A stretch of 64,000 nucleotides of DNA. Origin: Nyssa sinensis. Lineage: Eukaryota; Streptophyta; Magnoliopsida; Cornales; Nyssaceae. The notes beneath the pieces are model-generated. The model searched no databases. It saw nothing but the letters and a program-made list of their open reading frames with translations, and was not told the DNA's origin. The DNA lies in the NCBI GenBank assembly GCA_008638375.1, contig CM018047.1:50600679-50664678 (forward strand), read 5' to 3'. Shown here one piece after another: positions 12,177-22,887 of this stretch. Numbering within the stretch: the first letter of the stretch is position 1; every line of letters begins with the position of its first letter. Made by a program: the position numbers and the translations under genes.

Positions 12177-12242
12177 ACCACTCTGTTGAATCTTTTTCTG
12201 ACATCACAACATAGCAAACGGATTGCTGTCATTGAAAATGAG
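12177..12242 (+). pseudogene. CobW/metallochaperone-type GTPase exon fragment (H_A)
   Basis: A 66-bp exon after CTGCAG encodes TTLLNLFLTSQHSKRIAVIENE. This matches the block following the P-loop of plant CobW-domain proteins (usual form GKTTLLN...HGKRIAVIENEFGE). The Walker A glycine-lysine would lie in a preceding exon that is absent. The donor that is GAG|GT in the other copy is GAG|AT here, so splicing is lost. It is a captured fragment inside the Helitron. Confidence 0.65.
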
Positions 12243-12543
12243 ATATTGAGATCCTTCTGTCCTAAAACTCAGTACTAAGGTCTATTGCTTTAATTTTTTT
12301 TATTATAATACTTCTCTCTCTCTCTGGGCAACTATTTCATGTTTTGGTAGATGTACAAATATTTCCTCTAGTACTTGAATGTGATGTACTTTTTCATCTT
12401 TTTAAAATTTCATCACTAAGGATTTAGTTAAATTATTGAATTACAAGTGTGGAGTGACATGTCAATTATTACTTATCATCATAGAGAGAGTAAGAATATC
12501 GTTTACATTTTGTTCTGGGATGTAATTCAGTTGTCCTTTGCAG

Positions 12544-12948
12544 GTCAGGGACCACCCCAGCCATTCCTGGAATGTTTCCAAACATGTTTTTTGTTACCAT
12601 CTGGGCAGGTATATTTTCCCACTTCCTTTGCAAAGAAGACTCTTGCAACCTTTGGTTACTTTTCTTTGGATGTGGATGCTTTGATTTGCCCTTTTAAAAA
12701 AAAAAACTTTATTTTTGGGTTTTTATACTGCAGCTTGGAGCTCTTCCTATCAAGCCGGTTCAGCCATTGACTCAGCAGGTTGGCTGGATCAAGCTATGTT
12801 CTTGTTTTTTTTTCCTCGTCTTTTCTGATTTTATCCTGCTTTTTCCCCCTACTACACAACATTTTATCTAAAAGTATTATAATTTCAGGCTACTAGACAT
12901 GCTCGACGTGTGTATGTCGGTGGCCTTCCAACTACTACAAATGAACAG
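12544..12948 (+). pseudogene. U2AF65 splicing factor fragment, three exons (H_A)
   Basis: Exons 12544-12608, 12734-12778 and 12889-12948 each have AG/GT borders. They encode GTTPAIPGMFPNMF, LGALPIKPVQPLTQQ and ATRHARRVYVGGLPTTTNEQ. Together this is the linker and the first strand (RNP2) of RRM1 in plant U2AF large subunit. The first exon has lost several bases relative to the other copy (GTCAG|GG against GTCAGATCCTTGG), breaking frame. The RS domain, the rest of RRM1, RRM2 and UHM are absent, so no splicing factor can be made. Confidence 0.85.
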
Positions 12949-13423
12949 GTTTTTTCCTCCATCCCATTTACTCTGCTACATTATGTCTTTTCTATGTTAT
13001 TCATATTCTATCACGTTCAAAAGAAGGTGATCATGTCATTAGATAGGTTTTACTGAAGGTTTACTTCCTCTACCTCTTTGATTTTCTTTTCCATTGTTCA
13101 TTGCTGAAAATCTCTTTCATTCTTGGATGGAAGCAGACGTAGATGACATCAAAATCAAAACGTAGCGAATCGTGGCAAAAAATTCCTAATTACGAGAATT
13201 TTAGACTATACAAAGATTAAATGGTCCATTAATTATTTATAAATATAAAATTGGTAAAAGTTGCAAACAGACTTATCTGATGTAACAACCAAGTGGTCAA
13301 AATCTTGCATTCAATTTCTGATAGTCCACAAATTAAATAGTTTTTTTCTTCTTCCTTAAATTTAGTTATTTTTTATTAGCTCCAACCTTGTTTGGCATAA
13401 CAAATTCACATTTTCGACCGACC

Positions 13424-13440
13424 ACCCCCCCCCCGCGCGA
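13424..13440. repeat. poly-C tract
   Basis: A homopolymer C run with a GCGCG tail inside Helitron intron-like sequence; the paralogous tract at 48447-48457 differs in length and flank. Such tracts are prone to length error. Confidence 0.7.
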
Positions 13441-15980
13441 GGTCTCCCCCTCTAAGAAAAGGAGAAACAAAAAGGCAACCTATCATTCTTTTGTGGTATC
13501 TGGTGATGGATAACTTATCTTTGTTAATTTGCTTCAGTTAGGCTTGGATTCAAATTGCTAGGTCCCATTACCAGCAGTTAGTTGGCTTTCTAGCGAATAA
13601 TGTGGGTGAAGAAATTTAAAAAGATATGACTCCACCTTCAACTCTAATGGAGCATTCGCCTCTTGTTGTGTTTGTTAATGGTAAGTTTTGACATTTAGGA
13701 AAGCCATGCTTTGAGAAGTGCTACATTATGAAAGCACCCCATGTATAAAATAATGATGCAAAAATGCTGCATAGTGAAGAAATATTTTCAATACTATTCT
13801 TGGCTTAACAGAAAGGAAAACTGATGTATAATTTCAAATGCAGAGATCTGAGGAACAAAAGTGGAAAAAAAATTAAATATCTGGGCATTGGATTTTTTTA
13901 TATATTATTAGTGTGAGAACTAAATCAGTTTTGTGGAGGATACAGTACAAAGCTGTTGGTGAGAACTGATGAAGAGGTAGCATTGATTTGACTAATAGAA
14001 TTAACATGAACGGAGAAAATCTTAATAAAAAATACATATTTATGGAAATGGTTTAACTAAAATTTCATGTTGAGATTTCATCATTTTCATTGATCTAGGT
14101 CTTTCCAGGTTCCTCTTTGAATTTCTGTTTATTACATGTTCTCCTGTAATATTTGATGTATAATTTCAAAATCAGAGATTTGAGGAACAAAAGAGGAATA
14201 AAAATTAGAATATCTGGGCACTGGACTTTTGATGTATTATTACTGTGATATTATCTCAAATTTTTAGTGTATATGTTTATGCATATTGACTTGCAGATTT
14301 TCTTATTTCATCCCATTTAGCATAAGTTTTTGAACATTACATTTATCACAGATTTTGTTTATGCATTCTTCATGGTAGAGGGCTATTGCTTTAGTGTAAT
14401 GGTAATGTGTTTGTGCATGTAAGCAGAACTTGTGTATAAAAATTACAGGCATAGAGAATCCTTAGAAATAGCCTTATTTTCAAAAGTATGACTGGTGTAA
14501 TAATTCACGCTACAAGTTGTTTGGGAAATTGCCCCATCTCATGGTTTTTCATTTTTGATAGTTAAAAAATAATTTGATTGAACAGAAAATGTAGCCAATT
14601 CCCTTGGTACATTGAACACACAACAGACAGTGGAAATCAAGAAGATAACAACGCCTTAGAAAGTTTCTACATTTCTATATCTATCTCCTACTTAGCCACG
14701 ATTTAGCTTCTTCTTTTTGTTTTTCAATTTTTAGATAGCAATTGAATTCTTAACCTCAACCTTGGTTGAAATGTCATCCCTAAAATTTTACACTCTGTTA
14801 AGATGTCTTTAGCCTTGCCTGTCCACATACTAAATAGTGTAATTTAAGTATTTAATCCGCTAACAAAATTAAATAAATCCTTGTTTGAGTTTTGATTTAT
14901 ACACACCCACATATACTTAAATATATATATATATATATATAGAGATTTAATTATTAATTTTTCACAAAGACTTTGATGGTTTTAATTTAGGACAAGTAAG
15001 CTAAATAGTGGTGTACTGCATTCTGGGATGAAAGTTGTATCTTTTTTTTTTTAGTAAGAAATTTATATCTTGATGAAAGTTCTCTTGGTTGATTTCCAGC
15101 AAATATGTGTAGTCTTGTGCAGAGAAAACCATGTTTTAACATACCGACATAGTCTAAGTTTTTCTAGAAAAACAGACGAAGGAATGCAAAATCTTGATTC
15201 AATTTTCTGATTCAAACTGGCTGCTATAAATAGTGGAAAAGCTATATGCACATTAAAAAGCAAAAACAAATCCGTTTGTTTTCAGATTTGTCTTGTTGAG
15301 TAGACTGACTTGTGTCTTGAGACAGCTTATGAGGCATGACGATGCCGGTTTCAATACTGTCATCATGGTGCATTGAATGAATGTCGTTCATAATCTTCGT
15401 TTCTTGTTGATTGCACCAAACAAGTCTACTACCTGTTCATTTCTTTACCCTTAATACAATTTTTATATAGGTTACCACGACAAAGCACCTTACCAACAAG
15501 ATGAAGTTTATTTGTTATGATTTACTGTTATTTTTTAAAAAAACAAATAAAAAAATAACATTCAGGCACTAGACCTTGATGAGAGTAATGTACTGAATTT
15601 ACTGTTCACAGCTCTATGCATTCTTCTCTGAAATAGCAATAGTGACTTATCAAGCTGGATTGGCCCCTCCTCGGTCTATTTGGAAGGAAGGCATGAAACT
15701 AAACTAGAAATGAATCTTATGGCCAACCATGAAAGTACCTCCTCTCGCATATGTCCCAACTCATGGCTCCAGCAGCATATAAATATTCTTGAACCCCAAG
15801 TTGTCATCATGTGGCCGTCTCAAATTTGAGCTTGACTTCACCCTCAATGTGTCAATTGGAAGCGTAACTAATTGATAGATCCTCTACCTTTTGAGCTACA
15901 ACTCTACAAAAGACTTACAAAAACCTGTTGCCACACCCTTGAATTATCCTTTTCTGAACTATTTTCTTTAATTTTAATAC

Positions 15981-16235
15981 ATGACGATTCAACCATTCCT
16001 TCATAAGCAAATTAACATCATGACTTGCTCTGCAAATCAATCCTATGGCACTGCCACACTTCCTGATCACTTCCAGCAACAATCTTTAGCACCCAAATCT
16101 CTACTCTCATCCATTCCCTTGAAGCTTGCTTTGAAAAAGACTAACATGTCCAATCATCTAGCGCAAAAACCTCTATACATTTCGTCTCAAAGAGGTTTTG
16201 GATACTATGATGAATCAAAAGATTCAAATCTCTAG
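15981..16235 (+). other. 84-codon open frame shared by both Helitron copies
   Basis: The frame starts MTIQPFLHKQINIMTC and ends SSQRGFGYYDESKDSNL. It is kept open in both copies (here and 51166-51420) with about six amino-acid changes, mostly at non-synonymous sites, which does not suggest purifying selection. I do not recognise the family. It may be an exon captured from another gene or a chance frame in a young duplicate. Confidence 0.25.
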
Positions 16236-17110
16236 ACTCTTTGATCCACTGCAAAGCCTACAAAGCCCATAGATCAATACCAATACAAATTAACATCGAT
16301 TTTGATCAACAATCTTAAGAAGTTGCAGCTCGGAAGCTTAAAATTGGCATATGCTTTAAGGAAATGGTGTAGCTGAGATTTCATAATTTTCATTGATCTA
16401 GGTCTTTCTAGGCTCGTCTTTGAATTTCTGTTTATTACATGTTCTTCTATAATATTTTGCGGTCGTTGAATTTTCGTGGTTTGAATTTGTTTGTAATTTT
16501 TTGTTCATTATGTCCGCACTGCAACAGGTGAGAGAAAAAGCACAAAATGATCGCTAGAAGAACAACGAAGAGATGATTTCAACGTCAATTTCACTGATTT
16601 ACTCTGATATCAAATGTTATACATTATACGTGTGTGTGTGTATTTATATTTGTGTTCTCGAAAAAAACAACTTTAACTTTTAAATGTTGTAGTTTCCCAA
16701 AAAAAAAAAAAAAAAATCATTATTTGAGTCACTTAAATGATGTGTGTAATTTGCTTGACCAGCTTGAGATTATTTACAATTTGATATTTATGAACTTCAA
16801 TTCATTAATAGCAATAATGTTTCTTTGATGTTTTGTATCTATTAACTGATAATATTCACCCTCTTTCAATATGTACACACCTGATGTGATTAATTATCTC
16901 GTCATCCATTAGCTTATATTTATTTTCTTCACTTCACATTGAGAAATCAAGCATGTCATGTTGGGTTTTTTGGGAAGCTCTTCTTTCGTCTATGAGTTGT
17001 CGTAACATTCTGGTAATATTCTTCTTTGCCTGTCTGACACATCCCTATTATATATATACCAAAATTCTTCTAATAATAACAATAGAGAGATAAATTGTTA
17101 GGCAATTTAC

Positions 17111-17640
17111 CTGAAATCCGCAACAGTAATTTGTGCTGAGAAGGTCAACAGGCAGTGAAAGGGTTCCTAATACTAACTTAAAGAATACTGTCATGAATAC
17201 TTGACAAATTGAGCTGAATTCAATATGAGCAATTTGCTTAAGGTGGTGAGAGAAGTGCCATCTGAACAAAATTTTGGAACATGTGACTTAAAACAGATGA
17301 AGAATGAATGAAACTTGATCAAACACCGTTTTCTTTGAAGTACGTTTTAATATTTTTTATACAATCGTCTTTGGTTTTTTCTTGAATTTCAATCATTTTG
17401 TTATCCCAATTGCTTAGGTGGTCCCTAATCATGGAAGGGCTTATGAGAGCAAGTAATGCCCCTCTCATATTCTTGTGAGTGGAACCATGAACAGCTGCAA
17501 TGTTGCATTTCTCCAAGATTTCTAGCATGGACTATAGGTAGCCAGGTACAAGACCTTTTGCTTCATTCATGAGAATATATCTGTTTATCTCTAGATTCGT
17601 GGAAACAATTGTAGGGCAGCCTAATATGTGGGATTTGAAA
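17111..17640 (-). pseudogene. CYP85A (brassinosteroid C-6 oxidase-type P450) fragment, antisense (H_A)
   Basis: On the minus strand, about 17640-17367 encodes HILGCPTIVST, NRYILMNEAKGLVPGY, KCNIAAVHGSTHKNMRGALL and NWDNKMIEIQEKTK. A second exon (17261-17111) encodes LKQIAHIEFSS and FFKLVLGTLSLPVDL before a CAG|GTAA donor. This is the N-terminal third of a CYP85A-type P450. Defects: an in-frame TAG after VPGYL, a deletion of about 12 residues between SMIRD and HLSNWDN, and a frameshift at the start of the second exon. The heme-binding Cys and the oxygen-activation helix are absent. It is the only recognised cargo fragment on the minus strand. Confidence 0.75.
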
Positions 17641-19344
17641 TGAAGAAAATTTTGATTAAAGTTTTATAGAACAAACTACAAGAATGATTAGTCATAAATT
17701 TATACATTTTCAAGTTAAAATTACTAGAAAACCCAATTGTTATATATATAATGGCTATATGTCAATTTTTTTTTTCATTTATGTAGACCTTTATTTCCTT
17801 TTGTTTATTTAATTATTTTAAAAATATATTTTAGATTAAGAGAGTAAAAACCAAAGTTTTGCCAAGGCACTTTTAAGAATATCAAAAGATGCCTGCGGAG
17901 AACAAAGGGACTTAAATGGATTGGTAGTATAATCAAATCATTATTCTTTTAATCATGTTTTGGTTCTCAATAGAATGACAAAAAAGAAATCACATTCAAG
18001 GACATTCCTTTTCTTTCTTCTTTTCAGACAAAGTGTAAAAATTGTGGGGTGCTATTTTTCCTTGCAAAATTATATATTGTTGTTTTAAAACTTTCAAACC
18101 AACTCATTGATGCAAAAGACATCATCAATGTTGTTGGAGACACTTTTGAAAGCATGATGAAATTTTGTGCCAGTTTCTTATTGATTAATTAGAGCAAGTA
18201 GTGTTGATGAAATGTTTTTTGTATAGTCAAGTTTCTATAATACAATGCCAGCTTGTTTGTGGCAGTGCAATATCTATGTAGTTCTTGACATGCCTCGTTG
18301 AATTTTACGATCAGATGGATCACTCATAAACATGAAGTTGATAAGGATTGCCAAGTAACATGTGCTGAGAATTGGATTCCTTCTTGCGCAATGTCTATGT
18401 AAGTTGCATTTGGTGCTAATTTTCTTTTATGTTTGAAGATATAATTTCCAAATATGACGAAGAAAAAGAATGGCTTTTCATACGATATGAACAAAGTAAG
18501 CGATAGGATTTTCTTCATAATGACAAAAGGAAATAGAGTTTTATTTGTCCCTCTCATTGAAATGTGATTCCACTAAGAATGTTAAATAAAATGATTTTAG
18601 GGAAGAAATAAGAGTATGATCTCAAAACACGAGAAAGCATGTGCAACTAAAATTGTTGAAAAAATCATTGTGATATAATCTATTCTGAGCATTAATATAA
18701 TGATGCTTGGTCTTAGTGTTTTTCTTGGAGAGTGAAAATTGTATAATGAGTTTTATTAATCATAATGTGTTGCCAACTTGCGCATTTGGAAGATTGTAAT
18801 TTATACTTAAGTAATGAGGTAACATATTGAATACAACTTAGAGTAAAAAGCTATTTCATGGAGCTATAAAAGTTTGGGGTTTTGGACGATTTGAGAGAAT
18901 TTGTTATTTATTTCTATTATTTTTCTTTGGATTTGCTTTTATATTTTTGGATTTTCTATGGCTATCGGGTGTTTGTGTACATTTGGAGTTTGCCTTGTAA
19001 CCATGCATTTAGAGGGCCTGTGGTTGGAAGGATTCTTCATAAAAATAAAAATAAAAACTTCTTCTGAAACTGAAATAATGTAGATCATAGAATTTGAAAT
19101 ATTAGTCTTGTTTCCCTCAGTTTCTTAGGAAAACTGGGGTGGTTGAGTGAAATTTAATATTTGTCAATAGCATTGAATTTGTTGTAATATGCTTACGTGT
19201 CACCTTTTATGTTGATCATTTGAACATATTTCTTGTTAGTGAAGTCAGATTCTTCATTAGGAAATTCAGCCCATATTTAATATACTAAAATTTATCATCT
19301 AAATTTGTTCCATTTGATGACTAATATAATGTACTTGACTGCAG

Positions 19345-19570
19345 AGAGAAAAAGCCAGAGTTATCAACTTGAATTTTTGTTCAACTATTATGTGAGGATG
19401 CTTTGGAAACATCATGCAGAACTGAAACTGTCAAAAGTATGGGACTCTATTGTACAAGGGTTGCAAATATATCCTTTCAGTCCGAACCTTTACAACGTTT
19501 TAGTTGAAATTGGCCATCTTCATACTGCACCTAATAAACTACGATGGATATTTGATGACTACTGTCACAA
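19345..19570 (+). pseudogene. NRDE2 homologue exon fragment (H_A)
   Basis: One exon after TGCAG encodes FLFNYYVRMLWKHHAEL, KVWDSIVQGLQIYPFSPNLY and NKLRWIFDDYCHK, ending at a CACAA|GTAATA donor. This matches the HAT-like helical region of plant NRDE2 proteins, which act in nuclear RNA surveillance and silencing in other organisms. The exon is open here but carries a stop and a lost donor in the paralogous copy (54570-54795). Only one exon is present, so no functional product is expected. Confidence 0.7.
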
Positions 19571-21918
19571 GTAATATCTTGTTTCTTTGTACATAAATCA
19601 CATATTTTGTTTCACAAATCTAAAAACTTAGCTCTAGTAACCCCCTGCAAAATTTTTGCTAGCCACTGTCATCTGTGGGATCTCTGTCCTTTCATCTTAC
19701 TAGCTTTTATTAATACATATTTTGAATTATAGTAATTAAATATTATAATCTTGGTTAATTTTGGGGGGAGATGGAAATCGAAATGCTCTATAAGCTTATT
19801 GCATTTGCAGTGTGAAAAGGTCACGGGAGTGATGTACAATACGTGGTGCCAATCAAAATTCCAATCCTAGCAAAAGTTAATTAGTTCTATTTTAATCTAA
19901 TCATGTAATTATTTGTTGATATAACAAATGAAATATTGGGATGAAGTATAAAATATCTCAATTCAGAAACTAGCTCTAGAGTATAAGATTGGGATGAAGT
20001 GTTTGGAAAAAACAAAGAGACCTCCAATGAAGGCTTCAGAATTATGGAGTGATAAACCAGTCATGATTCTCTGCATTCGGTTTTTTTCACTCTCTATATT
20101 TGATATGGTCTTATAATCTTAATATACTTATGTGGAAAATTCACTAAAACTTTTTTTTTTTTGCCAACTCCCCTTTATTGATAAGTAAAGAATGCATGCC
20201 CATGACAAAGTACAAGTAGATGTAAATACTTTGAATTGAGCTTTAAGAAAATAGAAAATTGTTTAGTTGAATTAGATTAATTGATGCAACTTTTTAAGTT
20301 ATTTTTTTTATTTATATATATATATAGTGGATTAGGTAGCTTTGTGAAACTAAGTGAATACATTCAGCTAGAGATGCAGCAATCTTCAATCGCATCCACA
20401 ACATCGTCGATTGCGACGTCTCACACCAATTACCTAAATATTGACAATTGCTTCCTACGAATAAGAGATTGCTTTGGGATAGGGAGGATTGAGGCCAAAC
20501 ATTTTGAATAAACAATTATCGATGATGATGATTGAATTGCTAAGAGAAAAAGGCATAGAGACTCACCAATTTGTTCCCTCTTCCCTTGGACCAGTTTTGC
20601 TACTCTATTTCCTCTTCTCAACGAAAGCATGAAGATGAAGATGACGGTCAAAGGTCGGGTTGTGTCACAAAGTAGCTCTTTCCGGGAAGGGGAGACACAA
20701 AGGGGTTTGTATTTTATGGGTAAATCAAATTTTGCGGCTGTGTATTCTTCAACTTCTTCTCTCTTCTTTGCAAACACGTGCCATCTATTCTGCCGTTTCC
20801 CAGCGACTCTTCCTATTTCTTCTTTGTGACAAGTTGTTGCTCATCTTTTGTTATTCATTTGTGTTGAATAGTTGAAGAATGTGCAGAAGAGATTTCATTA
20901 CCTGAAATGTATTAAAATCTTTTATTTAAAACTTTGCAGTCTTTTCTCATAAATTCTCAGAAACCAAACAGAGGAAAACTATTAGAACCAAATGATACAA
21001 AATGTTCTTTCTTCCCTCCTATGCATTTGCTATTTCAAACCAGTGATTGCAAAAAATGAAAGCTTCACTTGGTTTGGCTTTCTCAAACATGGGGTTAATG
21101 CAATTTGTTATTGTAAATTATTCTACGTGTTTTTTGTTTTGTTTTCTGCACTTTCCTTATATCTTTTTTATTTTTCAATATATTAAATAGTTATGATGTG
21201 CGTAGCGTGTGCCTTGCACCTTTCCCCTTGGGAAGATAGGAATTTTTGCCTTCATCACCCACCTTATGTAATTAAGATTCTTGCCAAAGTTCCTACCCTG
21301 ATCAATAGTCTGGTTGAATGATTCTAATCATATGATATATATGATATTTCTAATTTGACTATTCTGATTATCTGATACAAAAATTGTTCCATTCTTTTTT
21401 ATGATCCATGTCATCTCATGGATAACTCTAGACACCCGCTTATATGTGTTGATTGATAAAAGCCATTGAACTAATGGTTGTAGTTCTTTGCCTGTTCTGT
21501 CTTTTCTATGGATACTACAGGCTGACAATGACCTTTTTTAAATTATAGTGTGCCATGTAGAGTGCCAGACATAACTTTTTTCAAGCAGGAAGAAACTGAG
21601 TGATTCATGATCAAGACTGTTGTATACAAATTTAGATGTTATTCAAACAAACTAGAACATTAATCTTGGAATATCTTGTGAGATACATTGAAAATAGAAA
21701 TCGATGTCTAAGAGTAGGTTTGGCTCTTGACTTGTGTGTGTTTGTATGTGGTAACATTTCTAATGGGTTCCTACATGTTAGAACATTCCTTTGGAACAAT
21801 TATTATTTATGGTTTAGTTGCCCCTAGGAATGCACTAAAATTTTATGGTATATGATCACTTTTATCAGCTAACATGCTACATGCTTGTGCTATCATATTA
21901 AATTAGAACAGTAAGAAC

Positions 21919-22066
21919 AGGTTGAACAAAGTTTCCAACAAGCTCAAGCTCGGCTGGCATCTCCTCCACCTCCCCATATGAGAAGTTGAGGGTTCAAGTC
22001 CCCTTGGAGGCAAAGTGAGTGTCTGATTTACCTATCAAAAAAAAAAAAAGTAGGTTGAAAAAAGTT
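21919..22066 (+). mobile_element. tRNA-derived SINE (H_A copy)
   Basis: A short body with an A-box-like TGGCATCTCC and a B box GGTTCAAGTCC ends in an A-rich tail. It is flanked by a 15-bp direct repeat (AGGTTGAACAAAGTT) at 21919-21933 and, with one mismatch, 22052-22066. The same SINE with the same flanks is in the other copy, so it predates their split. Confidence 0.7.
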
Positions 22067-22212
22067 AAAAATGACTTTCTGTTACTGATTCTGGTTGATT
22101 CTATTATTTTGTCTACTCAGTTATATAGAAATTTGGTTTAACCTTTGAACCTTCAGAATTTTGGCTATGTGTTTGTATAACCATTAATTTCCCTTTCTTT
22201 CTTCCTCGGCAG

Positions 22213-22404
22213 GAAAAGGGACAGCCATTGCCAAAGTTTGGTGAATGGGATGTAAATGACCTTACTTCAGCTGAGGGATTTACTGTGATCTTCAATAAGG
22301 CCAGGGATGAGAAAAAGACAGGTGGCAAACCTGAGTCTACAGCGAAAGCAGATTCTAATATTAAGCATGGAGCAGATCCTGTCAAGCCTCAGGCTGTAAA
22401 TTGA
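22213..22404 (+). pseudogene. NOI/RIN4-like domain exon fragment (H_A)
   Basis: The exon encodes EKGQPLPKFGEWDVNDLTSA, then GFTVIFNKARDEKKTG. This is the NOI (nitrate-induced) domain found in RIN4 and small NOI proteins, including the PKFGEW core that in RIN4 surrounds the AvrRpt2 protease site. A complete small NOI protein normally ends in a Cys-rich, membrane-anchoring tail; here the frame runs through the former donor into host sequence and ends at TGA 22402-22404 with no such tail. The fragment forms the broken 3' edge of this Helitron copy, 484 bp from the end of PG1. Confidence 0.8.
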
Positions 22405-22424
22405 AAACTGATCCCCTCTATATC
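22396..22424. other. paralogous empty site for the H_B Helitron
   Basis: 22395-22420 equals 44355-44380 (the left flank of H_B, 26 bp) and 22421 onward equals 60231 onward (the right flank) with one mismatch at the fourth base. The uninterrupted join here, ...CTCTA|TATC..., is what the H_B site should look like before insertion between A and T. Confidence 0.85.
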
Positions 22425-22707
22425 TATAAAAGCTGCATAAGTCCTATCAATTTATGTAATGTAAGTGAAAAGAATAGAGAGAGAAATCAATTTCTGCATC
22501 TAATAGGCAAACTTCATGGAGCAACGCAATGAGAATTTGTGAAAATCATGGAAGTTTAAGGTTTTGATGTTTTTGCAATACTTAAATTCTTACATCCAAA
22601 AATTTGAATTTTTAAAGGTGGCATATATAACAGAATGATACTTATAGAATGATGTAACAGTTTTTGTTAATACATATTAGGCACATCATATTTCTGCAAT
22701 AACCGGA

Positions 22708-22718
22708 TTTTATTTATT
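22708..22718 (-). terminator. candidate poly(A) signals of PG1
   Basis: Two overlapping AATAAA motifs on the minus strand, about 170 nt past the PG1 stop. PG2 has the same at 60518-60528. Assignment is by position only. Confidence 0.4.
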
Positions 22719-22887
22719 CATAGAATATACAATATCGATATTGCCATCGTTTACATTTATTGGTGTCAGTAAAAATGGAAGAGGTGTGGTAGTGGTACGA
22801 TGACTTGTTGGAGTATTTCATATGGTTAGAATAGCAGAAGCAAAAAGACTACAAGTAGTTTAATCTATCCCTGGAGTCTTAACAAAA

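Larger units (their letters stand above)
8039..22399 (+). mobile_element. older truncated Helitron copy (H_A) with gene fragments
   Basis: This block is colinear with 46448-57645 of the complete Helitron at 44381-60230, at roughly 97% identity where I compared it by eye. It lacks the Helitron 5' end, cut off by the CACTA insertion at 8037, and the 3' end, lost at about 22399. Inside it a solo LTR (8480-11866) has inserted. It carries fragments of CobW-type, U2AF65, CYP85A, NRDE2 and NOI/RIN4-like genes. The introns between fragments are long, AT-rich and otherwise featureless. At 22395-22400 it joins host DNA directly, with TGTAA microhomology. Confidence 0.75.

Noticed and set aside
12447..12770. 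107-codon frame read as a gene
   Set aside because: It runs across U2AF exon-intron borders in the wrong frame; the real exons have AG/GT borders. The same holds for 47457-47921.
15640..15910. Possible second SINE on the minus strand (TAGCTCAAAAGGTAGAGG, GGGTTCAAGAAT)
   Set aside because: The box A to box B distance is far too long for a tRNA-derived promoter and no target repeats were found.
21934..22050. tRNA gene
   Set aside because: Only the internal promoter boxes resemble a tRNA; there is no cloverleaf, and the A tail with flanking repeats identifies a SINE.
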